Positions 34,301 through 49,300 of a stretch of DNA of 64,000 nt are shown one piece after another (position 1 is the first letter of the stretch; each line of letters starts with the position of its first letter). Both the position numbers and the translations under genes were made by a program. Origin of the DNA: Sanderia malayensis (Eukaryota; Cnidaria; Scyphozoa; Semaeostomeae; Pelagiidae); NCBI GenBank assembly GCA_013076295.1, contig RQOL01000466.1, positions 1,612,001 to 1,676,000 of the forward strand. Reading direction: 5' to 3'. Under the pieces are notes generated by a model. That model did no database searches, was not told where the DNA came from, and saw nothing but the letters and a program-made list of their open reading frames with translations.

Positions 34301-37300
34301 TCTTTGACCATTGATACCATATTCTCGTCACTTGTTCTCACAACTGTGGGTCCAAATACGATCGCAAGATTCTTCGGTTCCATCTGGAGGTATGGAAAAC
34401 ATGGAACAATGAAGTATGGCGAGAGTCTCATCTCAAAATCTTTTAATTAAATTGTTGAGTTAAAAAGAAAACTACAATTGCTGCATATAAGAGCATGCAA
34501 GATTTGCATTCAGCCATAAACAAAGGTATAATACTGCACACACGTGTTGTTTGTAGAAGCGTGCTGTCTTGAGTTGGCACAAATCAGTAACTTCGTACAG
34601 AGAGAGACAATGCAAAATCTCGCATGATAAGTGACGTTTAACAGAAAGAAAGGCATGAAATGGCATCAACAATCCTACCTTGTTCTTTTCCGAGTGATCA
34701 GCAATTTGTCGAAGATGCATGGTTAAAAATCGAAGCGTCTGGCCGTGATAATCAGGCAAACCTCTCACCTTAAGTAAACAAAATTGAAATGATCGAGGTT
34801 GAAGGAAAGTAACACGACAAAGCTTTAGGCGCAGAACTAAATATTGAAGAAGAAGCAAAGTAAATAGACAAGTTCGTTTGAGCAAACTTACAAGATTTTT
34901 AAGACATCTCAGGCGGTCGTTTGAGTCTTCTTCTCTGTTCGCTTGTATAAATTTCGAGTACATCTCTGAAAGCAAATTAACATACTTATTACATACCTCA
35001 CTTCATTGTCAATGTAATATTCAAGCATTCTCAAATGTACACTATTGAAATAAACTATTGCAGAGATTGAAGCAAATTTCCTAACACTAGTCTTAGATAT
35101 ACATCGCATTGCTTACCTTTGGGGATAAGAGGTTCTGGCAACTTTCGTAGAAATGACTTTAATAAGCTTCCTATATTATTCAAATCATGCCATTTCTGAA
35201 AAAATGAATTAAGATGTCAGACTCCAAACTGAATACTTCATAATCCAAAAATTAACTACACATATGCAATGCCAGGGCAACAAAAGCTCCACAAGGTAAC
35301 AGATAAAACAGCATCATTCTACACAACCTAATAATGAAAACTGATTACTTTAAGGGAAGAAACTTTCGCGATTTTCGCGTGTTTAGCCAAAATTCGCGTA
35401 AGTTTCTTCCGCGAAAATACATGTGCGCTATAAAAATTTCTCGTTGGTGCACTGTAAAGCCTTCCGCTCAGACGGTATTGCAACTACACAAAGCTTAATA
35501 AGTGGCTATCAAACTCACGTCTTCGTCGAAATTGATATTTTCTGGATCCTTTGTGTCGAGTTCCTCCTGTAATTGTTGCACGGCTGCAGCATTGCCTGGA
35601 ACCCTAAAAAAGAGAAAGAAAATTAAAAGCAATCGTCATAAACTGACTTGTGAGACGAAGACGAACGATGGCTATTAAACGAAAATGGATCTAATTAAAA
35701 ATCAGACGAACCTATATATTCCGAGGTAGTCGAGTCCTTTCTCTTCTACGACACGACAACAATGCTCGACCATGACAGGTACAAACTGCAAAACAAGGGA
35801 AAGGTAATTAAGAGACAGACAGACAGACAGAGATGGGTCATGAGATAAGATACTATCTGGATAGCATCAACAAACAGATAGCATCTCGTTGCTTTACAAC
35901 GGTTGAGCCACGCCCTAAAAGATGATACCTAACTTTAAGACAGCATTAACCTATGCTAAATTGCTCAACAAATGCGGACTTTCAATGGAATACTACGAGC
36001 TAAGAAAAGCGGCGATGTAATTTGCCGTATTTGAATTGGGCCTGGGCTTGAAGAAATTAAATTTCAATTTTTTTTATTTCTCCGTGCGTTACGTCCTAAT
36101 TGAAAGTCCTGAGCTTGATAGGCCATCAAGATATTGGGGGAATTACCACCAGGTTGCTTGACGTGATGCTAAAAAACATGATCACTGCAGACAAAAGAGA
36201 AACTTGACAAAATGTCTCTCTCTACCCCAAGCACAGATTAACCAAACAATGGCTCTCTTTTTCTCACTTACCCTGTTGTCCTTTCCTGGAGGGCATTGGT
36301 CAAGAGGAATGCCAAAAGTAAAGCCAGTCGCTTGGACGTCTTTATCCTTCGGATGGGAGATGTGAATGTTGACAAAGCCTCGCTTTTTCGTGTTCTTGTA
36401 GCCGAGAGTAAAATGAGCTACAAATCAAGGTGGGAGACGGTTAATATGCGAAATCATGCTTTAAATCCCTATACGATTGGTTGCAAACGTGTTATGCTGG
36501 AGACAAACATACAGGGAGATGAATCCGTAGAGAATGTTTATACAACTCGAGGTAAAACGTCACAATGCACAATTTAACTGCATACTTACTTTTCTTCAGC
36601 GATAATCCTTTTTTGGAATTGTTCGATTTGGTTTGGCCAGGTGGTGATGTCCTATTAACAGAAGCAATTTACATTAAACATGGCAATCCATATTATTCAA
36701 TTAGTTCAGTTATTACAGAACAGCATTTGACCAGGCAAATGAAACAATACAACGCAAGGAGACCCAGGAAGTTACGTACGCATCAACATTCTCGATCTAT
36801 CAGCAGTTGATATTGGTGTCATCAATTGTCTAAATCAGCGAGACGTTTTTAATCACTCCTCAAAGTTACAACGGCAGCAGATCAAATCCTCGATCTGGCC
36901 ACCTTGGTTGTTATTTTCATGGGAAGTTTTTTAATGGAGGCTTGGAAACAACCTTACCACGCGAATGGCTTGTCTTAAGAGTTCTTGAAACCGATTCGTT
37001 AACATAATTATAGTAAAAACGCAAAAGACTGGGTGCTTATTAAAAAAATTTAGCTCTGGGCTGGGAAAAATTCCAGGTGTGAGATCATATTAGAGGGCCT
37101 ATTCGAAGTGTTCCAGTACCTTCGATTAGATTCACAAAGATAAATCAAACAGACAAATTTTAGATTAGTTAATTTTAGATTGTAAGATTGGAGGACTTCA
37201 CTCACCCTGTAGTTGTATTTGTTTCACCTTCATAACTCTTCATTCTGCGAACAATCACGTTTTCATACGCATTACCATTAGCCTAAAAAAAAGGAAAGTA

Positions 37301-40300
37301 TTCAGCATACGTATACGTAAATATAGAACAACCATAACGAGCTGGCAATGACAATTATCAAAGAAGCTTCAGATACTGTTTGCTTGACGGTAAATCCTAT
37401 TTCTCTGACTCGCAACTTGACTAGGCCTCACAAACAAGAAAAACACTTGTCGCAATGAATCACCAACTGTCACAGCATTGAGACTCGTACAAGCTTGGAA
37501 TTTTCCTAGCTATCGCAGTATAATCAATTGCTAAACTCAGTAACCATCTTTACATCTTTAACATTGAAAAATTTCATAAAAACAGACTCATCCACCTTGG
37601 AAATAACCAGCTCTCGTGCGCAACTTTCGACATTTGCACTTTGACAGATAAATCTCATTGAAGATGTCACTAAAGCCTCCACCATCTTCATCAAAAGAAT
37701 CGTAAATTTATATATTCTATATTTTATTTTGAAAGTATATTTATTCAAGTATTAGCAACCACACGCCTGCCATAGAATCGAAAGTCTTCAATCTAAAACG
37801 TTGAATAAATAAATGAGCGCCTTGTTGTATGTGATGTGATGTGAAGATTGTCAGATTGTCTGCCATGCCAATACAATACCAACAATGCATGATTTTGGTA
37901 TTAGAACCGTGTTTGATTCAAGGCATGCAGAAAGAATAATCAGCTCCGCACAGCTTGCAAATCAACAATATCCTATCAAATTCAGAAATGAATTCTGTTG
38001 ATTAGTTGATTCTTATTGTATTCTGATTATTGATATGGATGGACTGATAATATGATGAAAGACTGGAATGTCATTTCTGCTACACTTTCTATTTATGGAG
38101 TATGGCTATGCACGTTTTGACAAACGGTGCGCGTGCGCAAACAAGTAGTAGTAGTAGTAGTTGTTGTTGTTGTTGTTGAGTGGGAAGATTGTTTCGTTCT
38201 GCAATTCTTGGCTTAAACCATAACAAAACCTCGTGCCTGGTTTGTGATTATTTGACTAGCTTGATACGTTCAAACTACTTTAGTAGCTCGTCCAAACAAA
38301 GCTTAATAAGGGCTGATTCAGATTTAATGTTTTTAATGATAAAAACTTCTGCATTTGCGCCTCTTCAAATCTTGTTTTGTCACTTGGACAAAGGGGCAAA
38401 TATTGGACAAATATTTAAAAAAACAAAGCTTGCAGGGCTTAACTTTGATGTTAATTAATTTTATATTATTTTGTTCATCTTCTCACGTGAATCTGGCTAA
38501 AGGCCACCTGTCACAAATCACCTGCAGGTTTCGTTGATTTCAAAAGAAAACTGGTTTATAAGAAACTATAACTAGAAAGACTGCAAAGAAAATGAAGAAA
38601 ATTTGGTGCGAGGCTTAAAAATATTTAAGAAACTGCAAAATTTAGCTCGTACACAGCATGGGCTCGGTGAAGATAAAAAATTTCTTTAATTTTTGTTTGA
38701 AAAAGATTGTAATTTTCTAGTTTTGATCTCCATGGGTGCGGTTTAAATCCATCCAAAATTTCTCAACTTCAAAACAAGAAGATATCGTTAGATCCCAAAA
38801 ATAAGAAACCAATTAAGAGTGCTGATCCAAGTTTCCTATAAAAAACGTGCCCTGGTGGATGTTCATGTATCCATGCCCTCACTGTATCCTCTTATGTATC
38901 CCCATTCAATGCAATATCGAAAGTGAAAATTGCCTTCACTTCAGTGCGACAACAATATTTCCACCTCATAAATCTAGATATATACCCTGTGTTGTATTTT
39001 GTGTGTAATAAATGCCGAAGTCGATTTTCCTCAATGGTTCATACAAAGCAAGCATTGAAATCACTGTTGAAATTCTGGCACAATCGTTATTGAAATCCAA
39101 ATTAAGAAACCAATGTTTCCAAAAATAATAAATATAATAGTGATATTGAAATAAATAAAAATTAGACCTTGTTTCTCAATATATATTTGGCTCAAGCAAC
39201 GAGTTTTGTTTCATTTTGAGTAAACAAATTGTGCGTTGTGCTAATGTATAAGTTGCCCAAGCCTGGCACTTCATCCTGGATTTTTTAAATGTAAAATAAT
39301 AAAAATATGCCAATACTGTGGTCGGTGCTAACACCTTAGACTGATAAATAAAGAGAAAAAGAAAGTTTATTAGCACCAACTTACGTATTCTTGAATAGAC
39401 ATGAAGCTCATGATAAGTTGAAATAATATACATACAAAAATATGCTTTTTAATCAAATGAGATTCAAGTCTCCGTTCACCCACCACACTCACTGCTTTTT
39501 CGCTCTTGCCTTTCCTTTCTTCGTATGCAGAAAGACGAAAGATTTATTGATTACTGCAGTACCAGCCGGGCAACAAAGTGATATTATTTTCTGTGTTAAT
39601 AGTCACACAGCGTATCACAGCAAATAAACGTGACGAGAACGCACTCTATTCCTCTACGAGAGAATGTCGAATAACAAGCCCCATCAATTCATCCATTTAG
39701 CACAGCCAAGCCTAGTGATGTTGCGTGAATAGAATATCCGAGCAAGGCAGCCTTCGGTTTGTTGTCATGCTCTTGTAATTGTTTGGTTGTATATTGTGCA
39801 ACGACGCGGGCCTTATCTTTTCATCAGGGGAAGTGAGACGAAAATATCCTGGCTGGCCTTGTTCACAAAAAACTAATGAAGATTGATTCAATAGAAATCA
39901 ATCACCAATGGATATTTTCGTTTAATTACATTCTGTATTGTCGACCAAATACAAATATAAACACCAATTCAATTTGAAAACTAATTTGCACAGCTTTATG
40001 AAAATTATTTCCGAATTCGACCAAATATTATTGGAGTCGGGTGTAGCTTGGTGGTGTAACTTTGATGTCATCATTTGGCACATTAATTCAATATAAAGAA
40101 TAATTTCAAGCTCAAAATCGGAAATTATTAAGAACAATGAGCATCAGTAAAAATCAACAACTTCTCACGAAGAAAGTGTGAAAACAAACAGTTCTCATCA
40201 TCCATGTCAAGTAGACTCGAACTACGGCACGGACTCGAACCAATCTCCAGTTGGGTTGGAAGTTGCGTGTTTGGAAACAACACTCAGTGTGGCCATGAAA

Positions 40301-43300
40301 CATGAGGTGACATGTTGGCAAACTATGTCTAAGTCAATTTACACGATCCATTGAGGAAATTCGATCAAGAGCGATCATCATCCAACATAAAAAACCCAAT
40401 TCCAAGCAAATAGACAAAAGATAAATTACATCGCAAGTATCAAGTCAGCGCACAACTCACGAGTGAAACTTAACACGACGCATGGGCTATATCTTCGTAA
40501 ACTGGTTCATCTGCTTGGCGGATGATAAGAAATAAGCCCCGGCAATAGCGCCAAATAGGCTAGCGTAGATACGACGAATTGACACAAATCCGGGGGTACA
40601 ATGTCCGACTATACCACGACCCTGTCTTTGGGTACACACGCAGCCACATTTCGTGACGTGTCACTGAGGAAATCAGTATGCATTACAATCCCTTCGTTTC
40701 CCATCCTATCAAGAAGACAAGTAGCTATATCAGGACAAAGATCGCGTATTCAACGTGCTAACAATGTAAAGTGAGCCATTTGAAAACATTTCGTCTATTT
40801 TCAACTTCAATTTCCTGCTTTGTCTTATCGCCACATTCCCCCTCTAATGAGATCCCCGAATTATCTCCCGACAAGAAACCAAGCCCTTCTTCATGACAAT
40901 TTGTAAGCGAATTAAATATTTTCATGGATTCTTTGGATTTTTACGGAAATAACCAACATACAAGTACAAGTGTTTATCTTGCATTTAAACAGAAATCATC
41001 CGGCCGTGCATCTTATCGCAAACGTGTAACAGGAAAAACCGGCTAACACGCACGGGGAATCTACATAACGCCAGGACCCTAAGATAAGGGAAAATGGAAC
41101 TTCAAAAACATTAATTATTTCCTATGGAAAGAAGAGGCTATTCGATTGAAAATTCCCTCCCCAAACTCGTGCCGGGAAATCTTTGTAGCGAATTGCCCGC
41201 TGAAGTGTTTGCTAGTATGTATCTTATTCCAAAGGCTTCGCCGAAAACAAAAACAAGGATAGAGTCTTTAAAACAGTTTGGCACTTACTTACGGACTCAG
41301 ATGCTCGTCGACTCCTGCAGCAATTCATCAAGCAGGCAAATTCAGCCAAGCAGCGAACTACTATTGTAACCGTGAAAGTACTCAGCTCAGTTGAACAAAT
41401 TGAAATCGCAATAAGCAGTGCGAGTGTAATCAAACCATAGTCACACGACTCTATTGTGACTACATGGACAAACACACCTGCTTATGACCAGTTCCACAGT
41501 GTGTCCAACTAAGATACGTGCCAACTGCAACTTCTACTCAAATGTACTCTTTTAAACAAAACAGGTAAATACTAAGGCCATCATCATCAACAGGTTTCCA
41601 TATTCATTGTTGCAAAAATATTGACAAATAATTTTGAAATTCAAGTCTTTATATCAGTACTGGACGATGTCTAGCGTGCATTATCCGGAAGACCGAGTTT
41701 CTCTGAGGAAACCTTAAGTAATTAAACTCCGGGTGATAAGATGGCTAGCTATTGGCTAATAAGATAGCGATTTGAAATCCAGCCTTCTGATTGGTGCCCG
41801 TAACGACTTAGCCGCGCCTTTCTGATTGGCTTATTTCGAAATCCATATCTGGGTTTCTATTTTGTTACGTTATTATTTTGTTTGGCCTGGCCAGAGCTGA
41901 AAATTGAAGTTCGACTGCAAATCTGTCTGCGATGCTTTTGTGTAAGTCATGATGTATTCTCGCAGGTTAGACTTAGCAGTGTGGACACAATTAACCTGGG
42001 TTCAACACGGATTAGTTGTCGAACCCATCTCGAAAGACGGGTTCGACCTATACAGAAACAAGGATAGTTGTGTGAGGCATGCGCAATATGCAAAGAGAAA
42101 GCACATTCTCAGACTAATCACACACAGGGACACACACTGACAAACGTCCCATAAAACATGACGATTAACTTGCTTCAACATCAATGTCGCACACTAAAAG
42201 GCAGCACTGAACTACACGATAGTCACCAAGACATCTACATGTTATCAAAGAGTCATATCAAATCAGAGAATTGTATCGAAATTAGATTGCACCACCATGA
42301 ATCTCCCACGCATAACTGTGGCTGTAATAGCTCAGCAACCTGTTACTGAACAGCCTCACGTGTGCATAACTTAAAACACACCCAGAAGAAGTTTCTTAAC
42401 AGCAACAAGTCTCACTGCTTCAAGTCCAAGAACCCCAAAATATACGATATACATACATCAATAATTAACACAAAATGCCTGGTCTGGTAACGCAATCATA
42501 TGGCAGTGTGGTGAGTGGGTTGGATGGGTGTGGGATAGAATTGCACCTCATGAAGCAAGGAAACAATCAGGGCACCCAGCTGACAAACGAAATGGACCGA
42601 GCAAAGTGCGTCCCATCATTATATTTACCAACCTTTGTAAACAGATTTTATTAGCGAACTAAAAGGGCTCTTTTATGGTCGCAACTCAGTGAAAACATGG
42701 TTAATGTTGCGAATAGCTCGGCTGGCAATCTGTTTCGACGACCTCCTGAACAGCTTGAATTCACTACTATAAAAACACATGGCAGGCAGACACACAGACG
42801 AAAATACCGCCACTTTTCCAGACAAGCCGAGCCAAGTGAAGTCAAGCAAGCAAGCTAATCAATCAGGTTGAAACAGTAATAAGAGCCATAAATGAATGAA
42901 CATGCCCTAGCTACCATGCTGTGTACTATATGCAATGCGCTCGCCATATATCTGCCAATCTACATCAAATCTAACTTTATAGACACAGGTACAAAGAACG
43001 CCACTCTAGGCTCTCTCCCTCCCTCCCCTATCACAGACAAGCATTAAAGACTGTACACACAACAAGACTTGTTTATAGTTGACTAAGCACGATAGGAAAC
43101 AAACTGGAGATGAAAATACTAAGAATAACATGTATATAAACATTAAAGATAAAACTCACATCTTTCTCGGGGTTACTTTCTCGCAGACTATTCACCCATG
43201 CCATCAAAGATTGAGTATCCGGTGCCTGTTGATAGCAGAAAAAAGAAGACAAGATGAAATATTTATAATGATCAAACGACGTTAGATGATTGCATTTCTC

Positions 43301-46300
43301 TCTTCGCTTCACACGACTCCCATCCTCCACAACATCAACTTCTCATGAACATACCAAGTGAACCTTAAACCATAACTTAGAAACCGCTTCACTTCAATTG
43401 GCTAATGCGGCCAAGACAGTCGACCACAAAACAGATCCCATCTTACGTTCATAATAGAATTCACTTCTCAATGTATGGATACATGTGCAAGGAACGTCAA
43501 ATTCTTCGCCTCGTTTTAATCACATCATATCGATCCCGTGGCCAAGCCCAATGATCTTACCGCACCCTCTTATCTCGACACGGGGGTAAGCACATGTTCA
43601 CATGTTCAAGCGTATAGTATGCGAAATGACAATTTGAATGTCTCGAAAAGCACTATATACATTGAACTTTAACGTCTAGATCTGACGTCACGGTGACTGG
43701 AAACATGGCCTCAACCCTCCCGGACACCTTGAAACAGTGCGGTGCGGATGAACACATTTTTGTTACATTGGTGTTACTGCACTTTGCAGGTCGCAAATCC
43801 AACATGAACAGGAAAACAAATTGTCACACGTGTATTATTTTTAGTTATTTTTGAAATCCCATACCAAGTGAGCCCCCCCCCCCGGGAGTATTTCCGTATC
43901 TATTAAATCACTCTCTCGCCACACGCAACGACGGGGTATCAGTTTATTAACCCTCTACGTAAACATTCAATGCATGCGCTTGTGTGAATTGTTGCTGTTG
44001 CTGTCTCCACCCCGCTGTTAGAGCCTGAGATGAAAACGGATATGACGCTGTAGATTACATGCAATGGCCCACAGACCAACACAATTCTCTTATTTCTTCT
44101 TTTTGATAAACGTCCAATTACATTCTCAATGACAGAGCTGATAAAAAGGTAAAGTATTCAAGAAATCTTATCCATAAATGGCACATTTCTAAGACTTTCA
44201 ATCATTTCCAATTCAGGGAATTTCTAACGGAATTGACCCAGCAGATAATGTCATGAAAATGACGTATCTTTGATGAACAGTGAAGGAAAGTATTTTAAGC
44301 GACTGTTTCTTTCGCATTCAATATTCATTATTAAAGAATATAAAATGTACCTAATTTCCCCATTAGGTACATTCTATATTCTTCATAGCTCTTGCATCCT
44401 GTCATCCGACCAGGTCAAAGATAAAGCCTTACATTGTTTCCACTCAAGGGTCTTAACGTATCAGCCCTATACAGTGTGTCAAGTGATGTTAGCTTAGTTA
44501 GTTTTAACCAAAATCTCATACGTCCCAAATAAGCTTGTTACATTAGATACAAAGTCTGTAGGCTGTAGGTAAAAGTACATTCGTTTGAAGAACAGATGGT
44601 CTCGCTTTACAGTATGGTAAAAAAACTCCGAGTTCAGTATATAGTTACACTAGATACACAGTAGATACAAGTAACTTTACTTGACAAAGAGTAAAGTAGT
44701 TCTGTTTAACAACAGATCCAACAGAGACATTTTCCTTGACAGTACGTTCAGCATAGTTCCACCTACATCTACATTAGTTAATCAGCAACCTCAATGTCGA
44801 GGGCTCCGCTGATGAAGTACGATTGGTCACTGCGTGTACAACTAATAGTTGACAGTCATTAACATGGTGCCCGGCCAAGTTAAGGAGATCATTTCGAGTG
44901 AATCAATAAGCGATGGGGAATACATAAGAATACAAGTGGATAAGAACTCACCTGAAACAAGAACTCTGATCCCGTGTGTGTGGTTAGCCTGAGAACGTGC
45001 TTTCTCTTTGCATAGTCGTGGGCAATATCAACCATGGACCCTTTCAAATTGATAACTTGCATCTGCTCCTCATCGTACGAAGTGCCATCGAGCTGCAAGC
45101 AAGAAGAAATCTTATCATATACCAGCAGTAGCAACGAGAAAATAGCAGAGAGGAGGAATCAACTGTGTGTAGCGTGACACCCAATGTGTTACATGTCATT
45201 AAGCATATCGTTACAAGAACACTTCGCACCCCGGTTCAATTGCTCTGTCACAACTTGAATGTGATAGAAATACTTCAAGTCCTAAGGGTGTGTTCAGTTT
45301 TACTAAGGGTTGAATTACTGACAGGCATAAACCCCCTGATAAAACACAGCGTTGTAATGTTCACCAATCGAGCATGCAACTCAGAACGGGGTGTAAATGG
45401 CTATGCAACATACAAGGACAATGATTCGACTTCGAGAACACACTGGCAAGTTAATCTTCAGACGCTAATCTCTATTGCAAAATCAACAACGAAAATCCAT
45501 GCATGACCCAGATGTAATGTATTCATTAGGAGATGGATGAAAATCGCCTTTACGCAGCGTGACAGGCAGGTCACGGAATACTAAACATTGCTTAATGAGC
45601 AAGAAAACCATTGGAAAGACGAGAAAAAACCATGAATGGCTCGGCTATGTAAATTGACATGACAAAAATTCGCTTGATAAATCCTTCCTAGATAAATATG
45701 ATTACAGAATTGGCCTTTAACTCTATACAGAAGCAAAAACCATTGAAACTGCTTTCCACCTGTACGAGATTCATAATTGCGCATTGAGTACAATGCTGAA
45801 ATACGTCACGGTTTGTAGGGGAACAGTTCTAACACTAGCTCAGTGCACTCCTCCCAAATTCACGCTTCGTCATCGTCATAGAAATAGAAATTATCAGCTG
45901 CAAGTTCAAGAGGCTTCTGATATCAAAGAATACAGTCAATCAAGTGTTGACCATATTTCATAACACATTGATTAACACATAACGATTGTGGGGAGATACA
46001 GTCCATTGGGCATGCGCTTAAGCCCTGTTCACACTGCACAATCTAACCCGTCGTCGCCCCAGGTATTCGCTAACCCAGGTTAGACTTAGCAGTGTGGACA
46101 CAGCTAGCCTGGGTTCAGCACGGAGTAGTTGTCGAATCCATCTCGAAAGGCGGGTTCGACCTGTATCGAAGCAAGGTTAGTTGTATGAGGCATGCGCTGT
46201 TAGTCATAATGTAACTGCGCACGCGTAGCATTAGTTAACCCGTATTCAACAAACTAACCCTTTTTTGCCCCGGGTTAACACTAACCTGGGACAAAAACGG

Positions 46301-49300
46301 GTTAGTTTCTGTAGTGTGAACTATATTTAGACTTTAGACAAATTGTGATTATCAATTACCTCAACTTTGTCCTTGTAGCAGTAAAGAAAATGGCCTCTGA
46401 GAACCGCATAGAGAGATTTCCACGTTCTTGAGCTTGCTCTCTGTGATTTAAAGCAAACAGATATCAATTGCCTTGAAAACTACTCAGCAAACCTGGGCTA
46501 AAAAGGGTTGTTACAAAGGTTACAGCCGCCATTGCATCTTATTAATTGCTTAGCTAATAACTCGGCTATATGTACACGGACATGATATTCTGTTTCAAGG
46601 TTCAGATCCAGGTTATATCAATTTGGAATTTTAAGCGCTTGTATGCTTTTACGGATAGAGTATAAATACAAAAGAAAAAAGATCTATATATAGTATTCAA
46701 TAAAATATAAAAAGCAAATAGAAAGAAGTAATCGTTAATATGTTTGTGCTTGTCTGTTCACTGTTCACTTTTCACCACGATGAGAGCAGTATCTCTCAAA
46801 ACTTCGCACATATAAACACTCCTGTTCATGACATGATAAACTTTTATTCTTATCAGAAAGAAATATACTACTCACCTTTCGACCATCTGAGGAATGAACG
46901 AGTTTCTTATTCAGCCAACCTTCTTGGATGGCCTGTAACAAATTAAAAGACGTCAATTAATTACCTCAGAAGACTGATCATTTGAAAAACCGCCTGGAAT
47001 TCCTAAAAGCATCTGTCGCGCTTTTCTGGCACGACACTCACACGTCCTGGCACGACACTCACACGCCCTGGCACGCCTGTCCAACTCAGACGTCGTGCAA
47101 GAAATTTATTAGAGGTTTTTATGCTACTGAGTTCACTGGCATTGTGCTTGCTCGAGTAAAATACCCTGGCACGGCATAGCACAACGTTTCTATTGAGCTT
47201 CAAAGACAACTCACTGGCAAACTCCTGTCGTCTTCTTCTGTTTCAACCGATTCCTGTGAATACTGTCGCTGTAAGTTGGAATTCTGCAAAAAAAAGCACA
47301 AAGCTTCTAACACACAGAAAAACATCAATAGCAATATACACCCTACGATGTAACGTATACAATTACATCAAAAACAAAAAATTTTAATGCTTCTTATTCC
47401 AAATATCAGCAATTTTGTGTGCTCAGGTAGAAGCTAAGGTTTCCAACGACCCCTTTCTATTACTGTGGAAATAAAGAAATGTGGCAAGGTGCAAAGTCAG
47501 GGCATCATGGACTAAGTAAGAGGAAGGGGAGTAGTTCTCACAGCACATTTGAGGGAGGTATGATCTACGCCAATGCACATACCACCCTGTGGTTTATCTT
47601 CAAGTCAGTCAATGATGACGAAACAAGATTTCAATACAACTATTGTGTCTGGATAATCTTCTCTATGCAAAGTACATAATCTATTATTCACAATGTTAAT
47701 GACCAGCAGATGAAGTAGACATTAGTATCTTTGCGCAGAATTCATCGAATACCCAGCGGTGGATAAATTCGTAGAAGCTGGCGTGGGCGAGCGGCTTAAA
47801 GCTCCAATTGAACTCTAACAAACTCGGAAAGGCCATTGCAATATGCATTGACACGCGATACGCTACAATAGTTTGACTGCAAAAGACCCGGTTTCTCGCA
47901 AACAACAGCAATAATAGACTGATTCAGCTATCAAATGGAGACTTCTGCATTGTTTGGAATCTAATAAAATGCAACCTTCGCCTCGCATAAAACATGTCAA
48001 AACCCCCAATGGCTATAGCATCGATACTTCAAATAAACCATAATTCTAATTTCTTTAGCATTGACATAATCAAATAGTAATGACTTTACAGGCCGCCTCA
48101 ATCTGAGGGAAAAGTTGCTTGGACAAGAAAAAACTACATTCTAGACAGTTAATATAACCCATCACTTACAATAGTTTGGACCAGTAAACTAATGAGAAAG
48201 AAGGGGTTAGTTAATGAAAACAAAGAAACTTACGTTGACAGCATCACTATCTTCGTCATCAGCTTCAGGATTGCTAACGTCAGAGAGCTTATGAGGCATT
48301 GTGACTGTTGGTGTGGTGGCAGTTGCCATCAAATAGGACACTCTCCGAGAACCTTTTCTTGACGATGGGTCACCTTCATCTGCACTTGTTGCATCCTAAA
48401 ATGATCAAGGTCAGATACGTCGGTATTTGAAGCCACAGCAGGGCAGCAATACATATGTGGAGAACAAAAGTAACGTCTTCTTCAATGAAAGATAAAGCGT
48501 ACATTGTAATAGCTGCTGATGATGGTTGAAGAAATAGAGGAAAACAAATACTGAATATACATGTAATTCACAGCATAGTTTTTATAAACTTTGATGAGAA
48601 ACCATGGTGGCCCAAAGTATGGATTGGGCTTTAAAAAGCATTAAAGTGTGAACTCTGCATTACCAGTGGGCGTATTATTCACTGATCTGACATCAATTTT
48701 ATCAATTGGAAAAGGGTTGGAGTTTTCAAAAGACCATTGGCATACACTGTGGGGTAACTTAAAACGTGTATTCACAAAGAGAACAAATATATGCACAACG
48801 AAAACCGATAAAATGCCAACAAAAACCTTTCAAGAGAGTACCTGAAATATCTCCAATAATTGAACTGGGATTAGAAAGGTGGAGGGTCTGTGTTCAAGTC
48901 ACAAACATAACATATAGTACGACAGAGTCGAGAGTGGGTAATTTGGCAAAGCAACCAGAACTTACCGTATCTTTATTGCTAACTGAATCATCATCAGATA
49001 GATCGGATGAGCTGGACATCTTATGAGTTTGGTGATAATAAGATGAATTATTCCTTGAAGAAAGTACGAAGCCGATTTTACTTCCCTTTTGATCCGCTTG
49101 TATCCTTCTCTTATTCTGCATTTCTCTGTCTTGGTGCGCAATATTCGAGTAATTCCTGTGTCCTTTCCGCGCACTTTCGTTTCTATCAAACGGCACCTTC
49201 GGTACCGGACCATTCTTGCTTTGTACCAAAGTGGCTTGTGACGTTAGCGACGTTAGATTACCACCGGTTCTGGCTCGCTGCCCTCTCGATATCAAATCCC

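Larger units (their letters stand above)
37283..43159. other. large RhoGAP intron between the PH and GAP halves
   Basis: No gene recognised. Holds an AGT then TTG microsatellite (38145-38177), a minus-oriented triple CCAAT cluster (41751-41829) and the MITE-like copy with a PH-exon fragment (41962-42135). An 81-codon plus-strand frame from the ATG at 41124 matches no family I know. Confidence 0.5.

Noticed and set aside
41124..41369. Plus-strand ATG frame of 81 codons
   Set aside because: Plausible composition but no recognised family, no clear splice partner and no conserved motif; not enough to call a gene.
46150..46165. GGGTTCGACCT resembling a tRNA-derived SINE B box
   Set aside because: Sits inside a MITE with inverted ends; no A box at the right distance.
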